64,000 bases of DNA, taken from positions 27,021,021 to 27,085,020 of the forward strand of contig JARCOQ010000008.1 of the NCBI GenBank assembly GCA_029207755.1. Reading direction: 5' to 3'. The notes beneath the pieces are model-generated. The model ran no database searches, was not told the origin of the DNA, and saw nothing but the letters and a program-made list of their open reading frames with translations. The DNA is from Chamaea fasciata (lineage: Eukaryota; Chordata; Aves; Passeriformes; Sylviidae). Each line of letters begins with the position of its first letter. Position 1 is the first letter of the stretch. Made by a program: the position numbers and the translations under genes. This document shows positions 26,229-39,800 of this stretch, piece after piece.

Positions 26229-29200
26229 AGTGCACTTTAAAAATGCCCTTAAAACTCACAGCATCTCCTTCAGTCAATGCAACTTTTCTTCCTACTCTCA
26301 TGAGTATAGGGCTGTTCCACTTAATAATACCCATAGCTTTAATTAATGAAGTACACTAAAGTTATCGGCCCATAGAAAGCAAAAGATAGACTGTTGGTTA
26401 TGCTGTCATGATTAAATGAAAATGTATCCTGAAGCACAAAAGAGCAAGAGCGTGTTAAGAAATATGTGCTTAGAAGTGCAGTACTGAACTACATGCTTGG
26501 TCATCTCTGAATAAACTGGTAGAGGAAGAGATGTGATCCTGGAAGACCTGTTTAAATGAACAATACCCGTGTTCAGGCTAATGAAATGCTCCAGCAGCTT
26601 TAGAGCTTTCCTGAGCACAGTCCACAGATTTGTTTATGCTGATAGGACATATATAGATTTTTCCAATCCTTGCCATGTTACCTGGTTTTTAGCATAGGAT
26701 AGAAAAAAAAGGCCCAGAAAATACGTGCGTTGCATAAGACTAAAAGAGGCTCAGGAAAGAGGAATGAAGAAATAACATCACCATGGCTCACTCCCTATTA
26801 AACCTGAGTACAGACACAGTTGTCTGTTACACAGCCTTATACAATACTTTGTATCATACAGTATTTTTAGTGTGGGTGAGACAAGTAGCAAAGGCTGTGG
26901 TTGGCTTCAAGATTTTTATAAAGACTTTTGCCACATGTAATGAATAGGACATTGTGGTGTAGGCAGCCTTACAATTTAATTGAAATTCAGCAACAGAATA
27001 CCTTAAAAATTCAACTGCTTCATTGCTGACTGCAAATAAAGCTCTTAGGTGGCACAATCAGTCAGTAAGCATTGGCATGCTACATTTATAGAAACAACTC
27101 TAAAGTAATTTAACATGTTGTACTTGTAAAGAAGATTGTCACATCTTGCCTACTGAATTATAGGCTAGACAGAATGTTTCAGGTAAGATGCCAAGAAGAG
27201 ATGTTCCAAAAAGGACATTTTGCTTCCTCTTTGGGGTCAATACTTCTAGTCTACCATGTAGTTTTCCTTTGGGGTTTATCTTCTTAGTAAAATATTAGCT
27301 ATGTGAGCATATTTTGCACTTTGCCACTTGGGCTATGCCATCAGTGATCAGCTGTCCAAGACCGATCAGAGTGCCACTCCAACTTTGCTTTCTGTTTTTG
27401 CTAGAGAGTAAGAGGTTTTTATTAGAGACATCAGAAAATATCCTGATGCAGAGTGATGAGCAGTTTGCAAGACAGCAGTGTCTCTGCGTATCGCTATCTG
27501 ATTGTATTGATGTAACTGATTTTTTTTTGTAGCTCTTCATTTATGTCTCCTTTTATCTGTAGTTCCTACTATTAACCCGTTAAGTGTAATGGTAATAGTG
27601 TCTGAGAAGCTGAAAATTTTAACCAAACATTAGATAATATTTGTGAAAAACAGGCTTCAAAATAAGATGCCCATGCATTCTATTCCAGATTGGGAATAGG
27701 AAAAAAAATCTGGTGGTCAGTGTGTCTGATCAAAACTAGCCAAACTAGTAGAAATCACATACATGAACATTCAGTTCATGGGTAGAGATTCCTTTTCATT
27801 AACAATTCAGCTAATAAGTATGAAGAATGAGTCAGCCTGAGACAAGCAGAAATCACTTGTGGATAATCTGAATGAGAATGGGGGATGCATAATACACTAT
27901 CACATATGAGAAGAGTTCTGACAAAATAGGGGCCTTGAATTTTGGATGTAAAGAGTTATACTTGCTTCATTTATCATTGAACAGAGTAGATACAAGCCAG
28001 CTACCACGATTAAGTAGATGTTGTACTTTTTTTACATAATTAACATTATTTAAGATCCTACTTTCAGAGAAGACCTCAATGTGTTCTGCCTACCTCTAGG
28101 AATCGGATTATTGGTCACTGCTCTCTGGCAGGTCTATTGCAGCCTTTTTCTGTTGATTCAGCACAGAAAGAAAACATTTTAAGAATGTCAGTTCTTCAAG
28201 TAGTGGGCATTATAGGCATGGTAACAGTACATGTGGATGAAAGGTATATGCTGCCAGACTTTATTCCCTGTGACGGCAGGAGGGAAACTGAGGTACAGCC
28301 ACAGTGCTACTCTGAAGAGTTCATATAGTTAATGTGTTATTCTTTAGATTTGATTCATAGAATTGAGAAAGCATTTGTGGTAATATAGTGCTTATACATA
28401 AGACCCAGAAAATGAAAGGGAAAAGAAATGCATAAAAAGTGAGTTGGCCAGTTTATTTCCCAAGCTCTTGCACTGGCCCAAGCACAGTGAAAGGGGCAAA
28501 GCTAAACAATACAAGTAAAAAAAATCCAATACGAGTTACCTTAAACTCTGTTAATCATAAAATATGGCGTTAGCAACGCAGACAAGATAGATTTTTTTTT
28601 CTAACATTCCCTATTATGTGTTAACATGGCACCATAAAGGTCCAAGAACCTTGGATCACACAACTTGCAAAATACCCCTAGAATGTTTCTTGCTGGAACT
28701 AGGTACAGTGAGACAAGTACAAGCCAAAACTGTAAATATGGGGAAGACCTCTGTTCAATAAAACAAGTGGTTTCTGCTGAAACTAGTTTTGCTTGAGGAC
28801 TAATTTGTAGTTCCAAGTGTCTTTCAGTGCTGACAGATGAAGAAGGTAGCTTGGGGCCAGATTGTAATAATGTTCACTCCTTGATCTAATGGGCGGATGT
28901 GTTTAATTAACCTTTGTTTCTGCAGAAGCAGACATTCTGGCAAGCTGTAGGAAATCTAAAGAAGGGAAATCTAAATTGCACTGAATTTAGGCATATTCTA
29001 TATATCTAGTACTAGATAAAGAATGTTAATGTAGATAAATACTGTTGCCTAGGAGATAGATACATATAAGCAATTTCTGTAAAAGAAATTTAACATGTAT
29101 ACCCCTGTAGGACTACCCCTCATGACTACCTCATCACTACCCCTTAATTTCACAGATCCAGCTATGGTCCCATGCCCTTGGGATACTTGTCTCTTGTGTC

Positions 29201-30648
29201 TGGCACAGTTCTTCAATAGGTTGTCACAAAAGCATGTATTTAAAGTGGAAATATTCTGCTTAGTATCTCTTGGATGGAGTTAGACCTGACAGCCTCATTG
29301 CTTGTTCCATGTCCTCCAGTGACTTCTCCAGACACCAGAGCTTGGACTGACCCTTCCCAGAGCTTCCTGTAAAGTGCAGATCGTAAGGTTTATAGCTAAT
29401 TCTTCAGAAGGTTATGGGAAGTCTAATGCAAAGCAGGTGTCCTTTGCACGAAATTGCTGAAGACACTGTTTTTTGTTTGAAAAACTAAAGCACTGTAGAT
29501 TACAATCATACAAGCACAGCAAACTCCCTGGCCACAGTGTCCCTAATCTTTCACTAAAAAATCACCAACTTTGTATGAGTGTTTTGAAATAATGCAAATC
29601 AGAGCTTATCTCTGACCTTCCTCAGCTCTGCTGCCACAATAGCATCATTGTTTCCTATCTCCTCCCCTTAACAAGCTACACCCTCCATTCCTCTCACTTC
29701 CTTTCCATCCCAAACCTTTCCATCTGAGAGGCTTTTTAAAGCTCTGCTTTGTCATCTGGTTTTGCTACTACTAGTGGTCTAAACGCCAAACTTCTTCAGT
29801 CTGGGTCGTCTTAGTCAGACAAGTCTCTGTTTTCACTTAGAAGGCATCTTATGAGCTTGAATGTTGGAAATTCCTTCTACTCCTGTAGTCTAACAAACAA
29901 AATATATTCCCATCTGAAAGAAACATTTATGTTGCAGCATTATTCTTACTAAAACTATGCTGCAGCAACACAGTATGAATCACAATCATAAACAATACTT
30001 TTCCCACCTCAGCACTGTGACACAACTCTTTCCCTCATAATACTGTGCAAAAATCTCCATTGTCACAGTACATAAGGACTAGTGCTAAGGGTGCAGTTAA
30101 ATTACTAATTTACTAATCCCATAATTTGTCCACTGGGTTTCTGTTCCAGAATGAAGTGTTGTGACAACAAATGGGGTAACCAAGGAAAAATCAAACTGGC
30201 TACAACTGTCAGGATTATGAGTTCAATATAATTCTTCAGCCTGTTCATACTGGTCTCTGTTTGTTTCTAGTAAGGACTGATGACTCCAAAAGCCACAAAC
30301 TGTTTGTGAAGTTCTTGGATGATGACAATTTCCTTTGTAATGTTGCCCAGTGTCTAAGACTATCCTGATAGGGTTGTGTAGCCCTGCTGTGAGCAGTGTC
30401 CTATTGCAAAGAGGTTTGCACAAAGACTGAGGATGGAATACGAGTGTTTATGTCCAGATATAAACAGTGATAACCAAAAGCTCTTAACACTGCCTTAACT
30501 CAGTCAGTGGATGCAGTCAGACTGACACAGATGAATTTTGGAGATTCTAGACCAGCATGGTTCAAAATGCAGCTCTCTGGCCCAATCTGGTGTGCAGGAT
30601 CTTCCGTCTTGTCTGAAACACCTCTTCTATGGAAATCCCAACTAGCAA

Positions 30649-30735
30649 GCTGCTGCCTCCTCCCAAAGAGAAGGAAAGGATTGATGGTTATTCTCTGGAT
30701 GAGCTGCTGCCTCATCCCAAAGAGAAGGAAATGGG
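30649..30735. repeat. Direct repeat, about 54-bp spacing
   Basis: AGCTGCTGCCTC[C/A]TCCCAAAG followed by AGAAGGAAA occurs starting near 30649 and again near 30703. A third, partial echo (CTGCTGCCTCATCTCTTTGC) lies at about 30828. This looks like a small degenerate tandem array. Confidence 0.75.
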
Positions 30736-31095
30736 CAAGGATAGGACCCTGATACAGAGAAGTTGTTGCTGTGCTTCTGTCTGAATGATTTTGAGTGCTT
30801 GCCCATGCAAAAGAAACACTCCTAGACAGCCTGCTGCCTCATCTCTTTGCTGAGCAGGTAAGAATAGCAGCACCTCTCTACCACTGCTGTTCTCATTTGA
30901 AGGGCGGGGACAAGGAATAGGACACAGAGTAGGGAGCAAGGGACAGTAATTTTCCCCTGCAGCCTTGTTGCTCCACCCAGCCTTCCCCTCAAGCTTGATT
31001 CTCTGCCCAAGTATGACAGTGTGAATGGGAGGAGGTATGAAGTCACAGTCCTGAACTGCTATTGATTGTCATCTCAGTGAAGCTAGTGGGATAGT

Positions 31096-31112
31096 GGGGG
31101 GGGGGGGGGGGG
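31096..31112. repeat. Poly-G tract (17 G)
   Basis: An uninterrupted run of 17 G within AT-rich DNA. The length is likely to vary between individuals and is prone to sequencing error. Confidence 0.85.
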
Positions 31113-31770
31113 TGATCTCTCCAGATTTTGACCAGTGGCAGTCAATTACATTTTTCCTCTTTGGAAGTACTATACACTTCTTTCTTTTGTTAGCAAGTCT
31201 GATAGTGGCAGGGGATTTTTCTGAAGGTAATTTTGGAACAAAATGGCAGCTCCAGGCACTCTGTGAGAAGCCAAATACAAGGGAAGGGTGAAGTTGCTGT
31301 TTGATAATACGAATAGTCTACAAGAAAGTTTCCTTATCTCTCTTCAGTGCTTGTTTTTCAGAAAATAACTGCGATGAAAAGGCAGCAACTATTCTTCTCT
31401 GAATGTAAAATCTTTTCTGATAAGATTTCTGGACGAACTCACATCCAAAACTATCTTCATTCAAATCCTTCCTAAGATGCACTTCTTCCATAAGGTGTTT
31501 CTATGCTAATCCACTAGGCGTTGCTATTTACATCTTTAAAAGAAACAGAGTACTTTATCTGGACTGATTGTAGATTAAGAATGACTAAGTGCATGCATGT
31601 CCCATAGGAAAGCATAGTCTCTGGAAAGAATCTATTGCCTCCTGGCAGTAGTTCTTTATATTGTCGTTTTATTATTTATTGTTGGTTATAATCTTCACAA
31701 GGAAGGGGCATTTGTCTTTAAGCATCATTTATGCCTTTTAAGGCATCATTTATGTCTGTAACTTTCTGAA

Positions 31771-31911
31771 CCACAGAATCACAGAATATTCTGAGTTAGA
31801 AGGGACCCATAAGGGTCACTGAGTCCAACTGTTAAGTGAATGGCCCATATGGGAATCAAACAACGACCTTGTTATTAGCCCCATACTCAGACCAGCTGAG
31901 ATAATAGCGAA
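31771..31911 (-). mobile_element. tRNA-Ile/CR1 chimeric SINE (TguSINE1-like)
   Basis: On the minus strand the element starts near 31911 with a tRNA-derived head. TATCTCAGCTGGTCTGAGTA corresponds to the A box of tRNA-Ile, GGGGCTAATAACAAGGTCGT covers its anticodon region, and GTTTGATTCCCATATGGGCC its B box and acceptor arm. It then passes into a CR1-like tail (TTGGACTCAGTGACCCTTAT, then AATATTCTGTGATTCTGTGG). A tRNA-Ile head on a CR1 3' end is the structure of the passerine family TguSINE1, mobilised in trans by CR1 enzymes. The head has lost several bases against tRNA-Ile, so this is not a functional tRNA gene. Confidence 0.85.
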
Positions 31912-33782
31912 GATCAAGAAGGAAACAAGAAGTAATTTTACAGGACAAATTAGCTCCATCTCAAATAGCTGTCAAATTCTACTCTGCCATCTCAATGGAT
32001 ATACAGATTTGGTGCTAAAGTCACTGGAATGGAATATGGTCATAGCTCTTGAAACAGACAGGACTGAAGGGGAGAGGAGGCCAGGAATACTGCAGCTAAT
32101 AGAATTCATTCCCAGTATCTTAGACTATGCAAACATTAAATAAGGCTTAGTCTGCAAGACAAAGCTGACTCTGTGCTGCCTTGTGTTATAGGCTGCTAAT
32201 ATAGCTCAGAAGTGCACATCTGCTATGTAACAGTGGAAAAAGGTTCCCAAACCAGGCACTATTCTAGTGAGGTCACAACTTCAGGAAGTTACATTTGGTC
32301 ATAAATTTAGGCTAGTATTTATTTGGGGTTGCATTAAATTCTTGCTCTACAGCACCATTTTTTTTTTCAGTGAAAACTTTGGGAAATTTCTGTGATTTAC
32401 TCTGTGAAAAATTGCATGGAGAGACTATTTCCTCTGAGTCATTACTGGGAAAAATCTATTATTACAGAGGTGGAACATGTAATTGTGACAGTTAGAATTG
32501 AAAGAAAATAACTACAACTGTAGGTATTTTGAACATACTCAAATTTTTGTGGGTATATTGAACACACCCAAATCTGTTGATACAGCATATTTGAAATCCA
32601 AAGGTGTCAAAACTATTGCTTTACAAAATTGTAATTAATCTACATGTCCAAAATTTTACATTGCTATAATAATTATCATAACAAAGTTAATTACAGATTG
32701 GTCCTTTACAACCAAAATACTCACTACTAGATAAAACATGATGGTTATTTATACAACAGAGGAGAAGAAAGAAATAAGATTACTGCATCCACCAGAGAAG
32801 TCTGGACCCTCTATTTTTAAACTGTGCATCTGTCTGCTCTGTATTCTGGCAAGGAAGCCCTGCCAGAAGAGGCATAGGATGTTGTAGAGGTAGCAAGCTT
32901 GGAGCCAGGAAGGAAGGCAATACTTCCTGACACTCGTTAGCAATCTCAGAGGAAGGAGAGCATCCTGCCTAGTCATGCTAAATCAGCTAAAGGGTCTCTA
33001 CTAACACAGTAAATCCCTTACCCATCCTTGTTGAAGCAGAAAGATATTCAGATTTGGCTAGGAAAAAGAAGCCATGATTTTGGATTTGACTGTGCAAAGT
33101 ACCCATTAAATTTTACTCTCCTACAATGTGACTTTCTAATTTGCTCAAGGAAGCTGTGAAATGAAGAACCTGAGGTCTTACCTGCCTTTGTTTTGTCTCC
33201 CTTTATCAAGCACACTTGGTCAGTTTTCACCTTTTTGTGCTATGCCATGGCTTAAATATTTATGCCACATCCCATTTAAATTCTCATCTGAGAACTTCCA
33301 TTCTTTCAGCAGCACAACTACTGCACACCATTTGATAATTTATCAAATATATTTAGTGTGACTAAGTAGCAGAGTTTGAGTAACAATGTTTTGTCTTTAT
33401 GCACAGAACTTCCATATCCCCTAAGCCAAGGTGAGTCCTCAAAGTTCAGCCTCTTGTGCCCTAATAGTCCTTCACTTCTTGTCTAGTAATTGCCAGTTCC
33501 ACAGACAGTTTTTGTAATATCAATGTTTCAAGAACCCACCACAGTTAATCACAGTTTATTGCTGTAACTGTTTAGAAGTGGATTTGGTTGTCTTTTTAGG
33601 CAATTGGTCACAAATGGCAGCTTAAATGGCAGATTTAAAGCTCATGAGGTGATTCGACACAAAGTTAGAATTGGCAATAATAAATTCCAAAAATCCTCAT
33701 AAAACATTTGTTAAAAAATATAAATTTAAATTGGTATGTGCTCAAACCATGTAAATAACAAGTTATACAGACAAGAATACAT

Positions 33783-33846
33783 TTTAAAAAAAACTAACAT
33801 AAAACCAAAACAAACAACAACAAAAAAAAAGCCACAACAAAAACCT
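33783..33846. repeat. A/C-rich low-complexity tract
   Basis: A runs interspersed with AAC and CAA words; simple sequence. Confidence 0.8.
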
Positions 33847-36800
33847 TAGGAAAAACACTCAAAGAAGAAAGGTGATATTAGGCTAAATTCTCAGACTGTT
33901 TCATTACTATTACTGTTACCATTTATCAAGGACTTTCAAGCCAGCTCTGATATTTTGTCCCTTTGTGTTTGTAACTTTGACTGTTACATTCTCAACTGTT
34001 GTGTTCTCACCTAAACTATCCCTCTTAAAAGTTTCTTTGTCCACATAATTTCTGGTAGGATTTGAATCAGCAAAGCAGCACATTTCCTGTCCTTGGTGGG
34101 ACGAACCCACACTGGATATGAGAAGACTGTGTCAGCACTAACAGGATGCAGACCAGGAAACACTGCATTTTATTAACAGGAATTAGAACAAGAGTGGCAA
34201 AGTTTTGGCAGAATTATAATGAAATAGTTGTACATGGAACAGAGTAAGAGCTGGAACTAAAACATTTTTTATATAACTGAAACAAGGCTGCCAGCAGACT
34301 GGTTTGGTAGATTTGGAAAACATCAGGAGCATATGAGAAAAAGGTTCAGCTCAAAACCTAGGGTTTGAATGAGAGCTCTGGCTGCCTAAATGACTAGAGC
34401 TGTATCTCTGGCAGGCTGGAAAAGTCTACTTTAGTGAGTTGAGAATACAAATGAGTTATGTCCTGGAGCAAGGAGCCATTGACACTCTCCCGAAAAATGA
34501 ATAGTCAATAGTTTGGAATTAACAAAAACAGAGTTAGAATTAATATTGGTCAATAAGAATAAAAACTGACTCAAAATCTGCTGGAACACAAAGTATGCTT
34601 CTCAGAGAGCTAAAAGTGCACATGGACCAAAATACAAATAAGAAATAGCTCTGTGGTGTGGATCTAAAATAAGATCAGGAGTAGCCACAAGTGTGGTGCC
34701 TTCTAATGTATCATAGCTCTGTCTGCTGTTCAGCACTTTCTAATCTGGACTAGCATGTTTTCATACCTCTTCTGGCGGCAACTTTAGAATCTCTCCATGA
34801 CTGAAACCTGTAACACATTTTTGAAATTTGCTAGATGGAGAAGGAGTGTGCATCTTAAAGAGATTATAAATGTTTTATTGGTCAGCTTTAAAGGCTGTTA
34901 ATTATGGCTATATACTGAAAGAAGTCTCTACAGGGATAGGTGAGCATGGTCCTCCATTAGCTGTCTGGAAAAGCACAAAAAGTCTTATTTCTTATTTCTT
35001 TTTTCTTCTGTAGCCAAAAGAAACTTATATTTAGCTTGAGGGAGATGGAAACCATCTTTTTAGAGAAATAAATTTTACAGCCTTTTTCATTGTTGATTTG
35101 TGACCTTGAGATCTGTAAAATCAGGCAGTATCCTCCTTTATGACAGCTGCATTTGTTACAACCAACATGGTAAGAGGGCAGCCTTTTTATGAAAAGCTTT
35201 TAGAAGGGAGGTGAAAGTTGCTGGTGAAATTGATGCTGTAGATGCGGCAACCAAGGACAAATCATGGCAATCACACCTTTTTTTTTACACCTATGGCTTT
35301 TGGGAACTGACAGGAAAGATTATTTTTGATTTATACCCATTTCTGAGAAGCAGACCAAATAATTCATAAAAATACCCAATTCAGTGAAAAAGGAATTGAG
35401 TTTTACCATCCTTTCCTGAATTGAAAGTTTCCCAAGTTACCCCAAGAAAACCCTTGGAGAGGTATAAGAAAAGCCACAAGGAAACCGTTTCTGAGCTAAG
35501 AAGTCAAAGAAGCCCAGCTGATCCAAACAAAGGATTCTTTACATGCTAAAGAGAGAGATTCAGCAGGTGGTCACATTGCTTAGGCTCTGTGAAAGGAAAC
35601 TGAAAAGGCAGAACTACATCAAGCTGAATCTAGCATGGACGTGACATGACTGTTGCATTTTGCATCTGACATGATGGATATATGCAGCCACAATGGCCAA
35701 ATCCACAGCACTCTTGCTTTCCAAACTGCATGAAGGACTGCTTTTTTTTGGAAAGGACTGAAGGAAGATTCCACATTAATTTTGATGCATTGTGCACTGC
35801 TTATGGTGATTATGGACCACCTCTCCACATTGTGACCATTTTTCTAATGATTAAATCTGTATCAAATGACATTTAGGATTTTGCAGATGTTTTCACGGAC
35901 AGGAATTGGTATAGGAGAAAAAAGGCTGGGGAAAAGCAGGGCTTTTATGTCTTATGACCTGATTATAATTCCATTTAAAATGTTAGTGAACTATTGCACA
36001 GAAAATGGAAAGCCTAAAAAAATGGCAAGAGTTATAAAGGGAATAGCTGTAGTTATGTGAGCCAGATCAATTCATTTTCTGCTACTGAAAATCTGATCAG
36101 GAAAAATAGGCTAAAGGTCTGTTGTTGCCCTTCAGAAATCCAGCTTTAAGATGAAATTCATGCCTGAGTGCAGCAAAGCAATTTTGAAAAGTCAAAGTTT
36201 GATTTATTGTTCTCTGAAAGGTTGTGTAAAGCTTCTTACTAAAGATCTCAGAGTTGCACAAAGGTGGTTTGTATGATTAAAGGCAATCATAGTTCTCAAG
36301 GACTTTTAGAAGATGCAAACATAGGTTTATTTTTTACTGTAAATTTTATGTTTTCATTCTGAATAGATGGAACTTCTTGCATTAATTTGTTCAGCATTTG
36401 CATTACAGACACACTGATTCAGCAGTAGTACAGGTGCAGATTTGCAGTAAATGATACACTCAGATTCTGCTCTCATCTATTAAAATGTCAAAACAAGAAA
36501 ACAAGATTTGAGAAAGCCAAGAGATTATACTATTCAATAAACTGTTGTTTATCAAAAGAATGTCCAAAGAAGCCAATCTTTGTCCATTCTGCTCTAGGCA
36601 AATCTCCAATACAACTTGTGAGATCTTAAAACATGGGCCTGCAAGGGAAGGAAAAAGACAGAGTAAATTAAAGGAAATATTCATTCTTTCCCAGGGAACA
36701 GCTTCTTTTAGGCTGCAAATGTGAGATGAATTTGGGATTTCAGTTATTTATTTTGAGGAGAGTAGCCTAGGTAGAAGAGTGGGTGGATTTGCTTGTAACT

Positions 36801-39800
36801 ACATAATACAGTTCTCTTGTGCTACAAATCCAGTGTAGCGTCAATGAATTTTGGGCACAAGCAGTATTTCTCACTTAAACACTATTTTAGTTATGCAAAA
36901 TCACAACAGTTTCAACTTTTAAATTAGAAATTTATATATACCCACATAGATATGCACCTCTCCCCTCACAGGTTCCTTTCTCCTTATATTTCCCCTTTGC
37001 TTGCTCACATTACCCGCAGTATCAGAAGTCTCAACTCAGAACTTCCTGGCTCTTGGCAAATTTTTTAGTCTTCATTTTACTGCAGTGCTCCTGTTTTATT
37101 TTTTATAGTATTCCAGAAATACATCATAATGAAATAACAAAACTTGAGGATTGAAGAGAAGTTTATGCCATGGATGTGAACTGAGAGAGTCCCGTACTTA
37201 TGTTTTGGCCAAGGTACATTACTTTTCTAGACTGAGGACCCCACAAACCAGCACAGCTCCTCCCAAGCTTTTCCAAAGGACTAGGAGATTTACTGTAAGT
37301 GGCATCAGAAGACAGAATGGAGTGGGGTTTTTTTTAGTTACAATGGCTTTTTTTAATTACAATGTGTTTTTTTTAAATGAGTTAGCAGATTGAATATTGA
37401 TTAAACCTATTAATATATTGAATCACAATTTGCAACTAGTGACATAATTATCTTCTAGCAAATAGTTTTTCTAAAAAAGTTAATCTCTGACTCTTCTGAC
37501 AGATTCTAAGTGTGTGTAACTGTTCACTGAAACGATAAAAAACAATTCAAAAGCCCAAATGTTACAGGTTACAATGCATGCTTATTTTGAAATTGCTTTC
37601 CTTAATCCTCTAATGTAAAGCATATATTGTACCCTTATCAATTTAACACTGAAAAAAAGGAGAGGCTCTTTGTAGACTGTAGACTTATCAACCACATATA
37701 ACGTGTCTTTTCTAGAAAAGAATGCTGTATAACACATGAATACTCAGCTCAGTAGTGAAAATTTCTCATATGCAGCAATATTATCATATAACTGTATTAT
37801 GTGCTTAATAAGTTCTCTAGTTGAGAACAATGTCATGCCAGAACAATATGATACTTACATTAATGTATTCATAGGCACACATACTTCCTCATAAACTTCA
37901 CTGGTGGAATAAGTTCAGGTTTACTACCCAGTTTACCCACCTTTTTAAGGTTTTCAACTCTGTATTTAAATACAGGAACTAACAAACAGTGAAGTGTTAT
38001 ATGGTGTAAATTTAAGGAGTAGTATCTGTAGCAAAGTGCAGCTGAAGAGGAATTTTTGTGGACAAAATTTGTAGCCACTTGTTTCACCATCCAAACCATT
38101 TCATACAGAACTTCCAGAAGAGATTTTCCATTCAAGTTCCCATTTAGATCTTCTTTAATTAGACATTCCCCAGCACAATAGTGCAAAGTTATGTTATAGG
38201 TGCAAGAAAAGTCTGATATTTTTTACCCGAGTTGTGTCAGACTTTATTCTAGAAGGAGTGCCATTCTTGAATAGGTAAAATACTGTCATAACAAAAACTG
38301 TTACAAAATTCAGTTGCCCAGATCTCTCTGCTAAGTTGTGAGGTGCTTTAGGAAAAAAAAAATCTATTGCCACTTGAACAGTGAAGGGGCATCAAAGCTT
38401 CCAAACATTTGCAAAAGATGTTGTGATTAAACATGGAAAAGGGAAAGCTGCACTTATAATAATGAAGATAGTAGACTAAAATTTAAAGGCTTTCATGATC
38501 AGAATATGTTTACATAAAAAAAATTATCTGGTTTAATTTTCAGAAGGATATTTTAACCTCATTCTAAGCTACATCACCTTAATTAAAGATTGTAGATAGA
38601 AGTAAATACTTAAAAATAATATAATTTTAATTGAAACATCCTTTTCTTCCTGAAGTATTGCTCCCACACTGCTAGAATGCTGGCTGCTATAAAAGTCAGT
38701 AATTTTCATTATTAATGTAATATATTTGTCAATAATTTAATCTGAAAATTTTGATTCAAAAATTAAGCGGGACAAGATCTGTTAGCGTGAATTTTTTTCA
38801 AGTATGCTCACATCACCTTCCAACAGCAGCTGTTCAACAAGGTAGCACTATTCAACTCAGGGACGTAAATCCTCAACTATGTTAGCTGCTTATTAATCTG
38901 AAAAAATTCTTCTGCCTTATCTGTTTTTGTAATAATTCATATTTTTAGCAAACTGGCTTCAGTGTGATCTATAAGACACTAAGGCACACTTTCTACTCTA
39001 CATTTCACAGGTAAAGCTTTACTTAATGTATCTGCTTCAGCAGTACATTTCAGGAAACATGGGGCAGCTGGAGGGAGTCCAAAGGGGAAGGAGAGTGACT
39101 GGCAATTAGGAAACATGACCTACAAAAAACAACTGCAAAATCAGGTGTTGTTTGCAAGAGGAGAAGAACTATAAAGTATGAAAAAAAAGTAATGATTTTT
39201 GAATATTTATCATACGCCTGCAAAAAAAAGGGGAAAAAAATCTCACGGCTATGTCCAGTATGCAACAAATTAATATGCTTAATCTGCAGAAAGTTACAGT
39301 TAAGGTAAATGTTGTTGGGTTTTTTTTTTCTTATGATAAAGTAGTCCTGTACTTTAAACAAACTGCTATGATAATACCATAATCTTATCTGCATTTTAAA
39401 AAAATTGCATGCCAAAAATTATATATGTGTAACTGATCTTGGCTTTGGGCCATGGAATGACCTCTTCTAGCTCTTTGTAGACCCTTTATTTTCTTTTGAT
39501 TCTTGGCTATCAAGTTATTTAAAATAAACTTAGCTCCTTCTGTAGAAGTTCCAAGATCAGGCCCTAAATCTGTCATGGTGTTGATAATCATGACGATCAG
39601 AAGTGTAACACTTGTAAAACTGGAATGTGAAATCCCTTACCTCACAAAATGTCAGTGAGAATCTCCTTAAAAATGACCTTGTGATATGATCCTGACAAAT
39701 CCCAGCTGTATCTGAAATGGAAAGGTTATTTGACAGTGAACTTTATTTTAGTGTGGTGACTTCCGGCTGTTTGTAACAAAAATAAAGTGAATGGTACAGT

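Noticed and set aside
28250..28330. MIR-like phrase (GGGAAACTGAGGTACAG)
   Set aside because: Only one short consensus word is present and the flanks do not continue the MIR order.
31830..31905. Possible tRNA-Ile gene on the minus strand
   Set aside because: Several bases are missing from the cloverleaf, including in the anticodon arm region, and it is fused to a CR1 tail. It is the head of a SINE.
35682..35876. 64-codon frame with a plausible-looking HINFDALCTAYGDYGPPLH stretch
   Set aside because: I could not match it to a family, and no splice sites frame it. Left as non-coding.
37869..38186. 105-codon minus-strand frame (CAGECLIKEDLN...), faintly like a hAT transposase segment
   Set aside because: The resemblance is too weak to name and the length is within chance expectation for AT-rich DNA. 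A translated search against hAT transposases would decide it.
39420..39480. CR1-like word (ATGACCTCTTCTAGCTCTT)
   Set aside because: Too short, and not followed or preceded by other CR1 segments in order.
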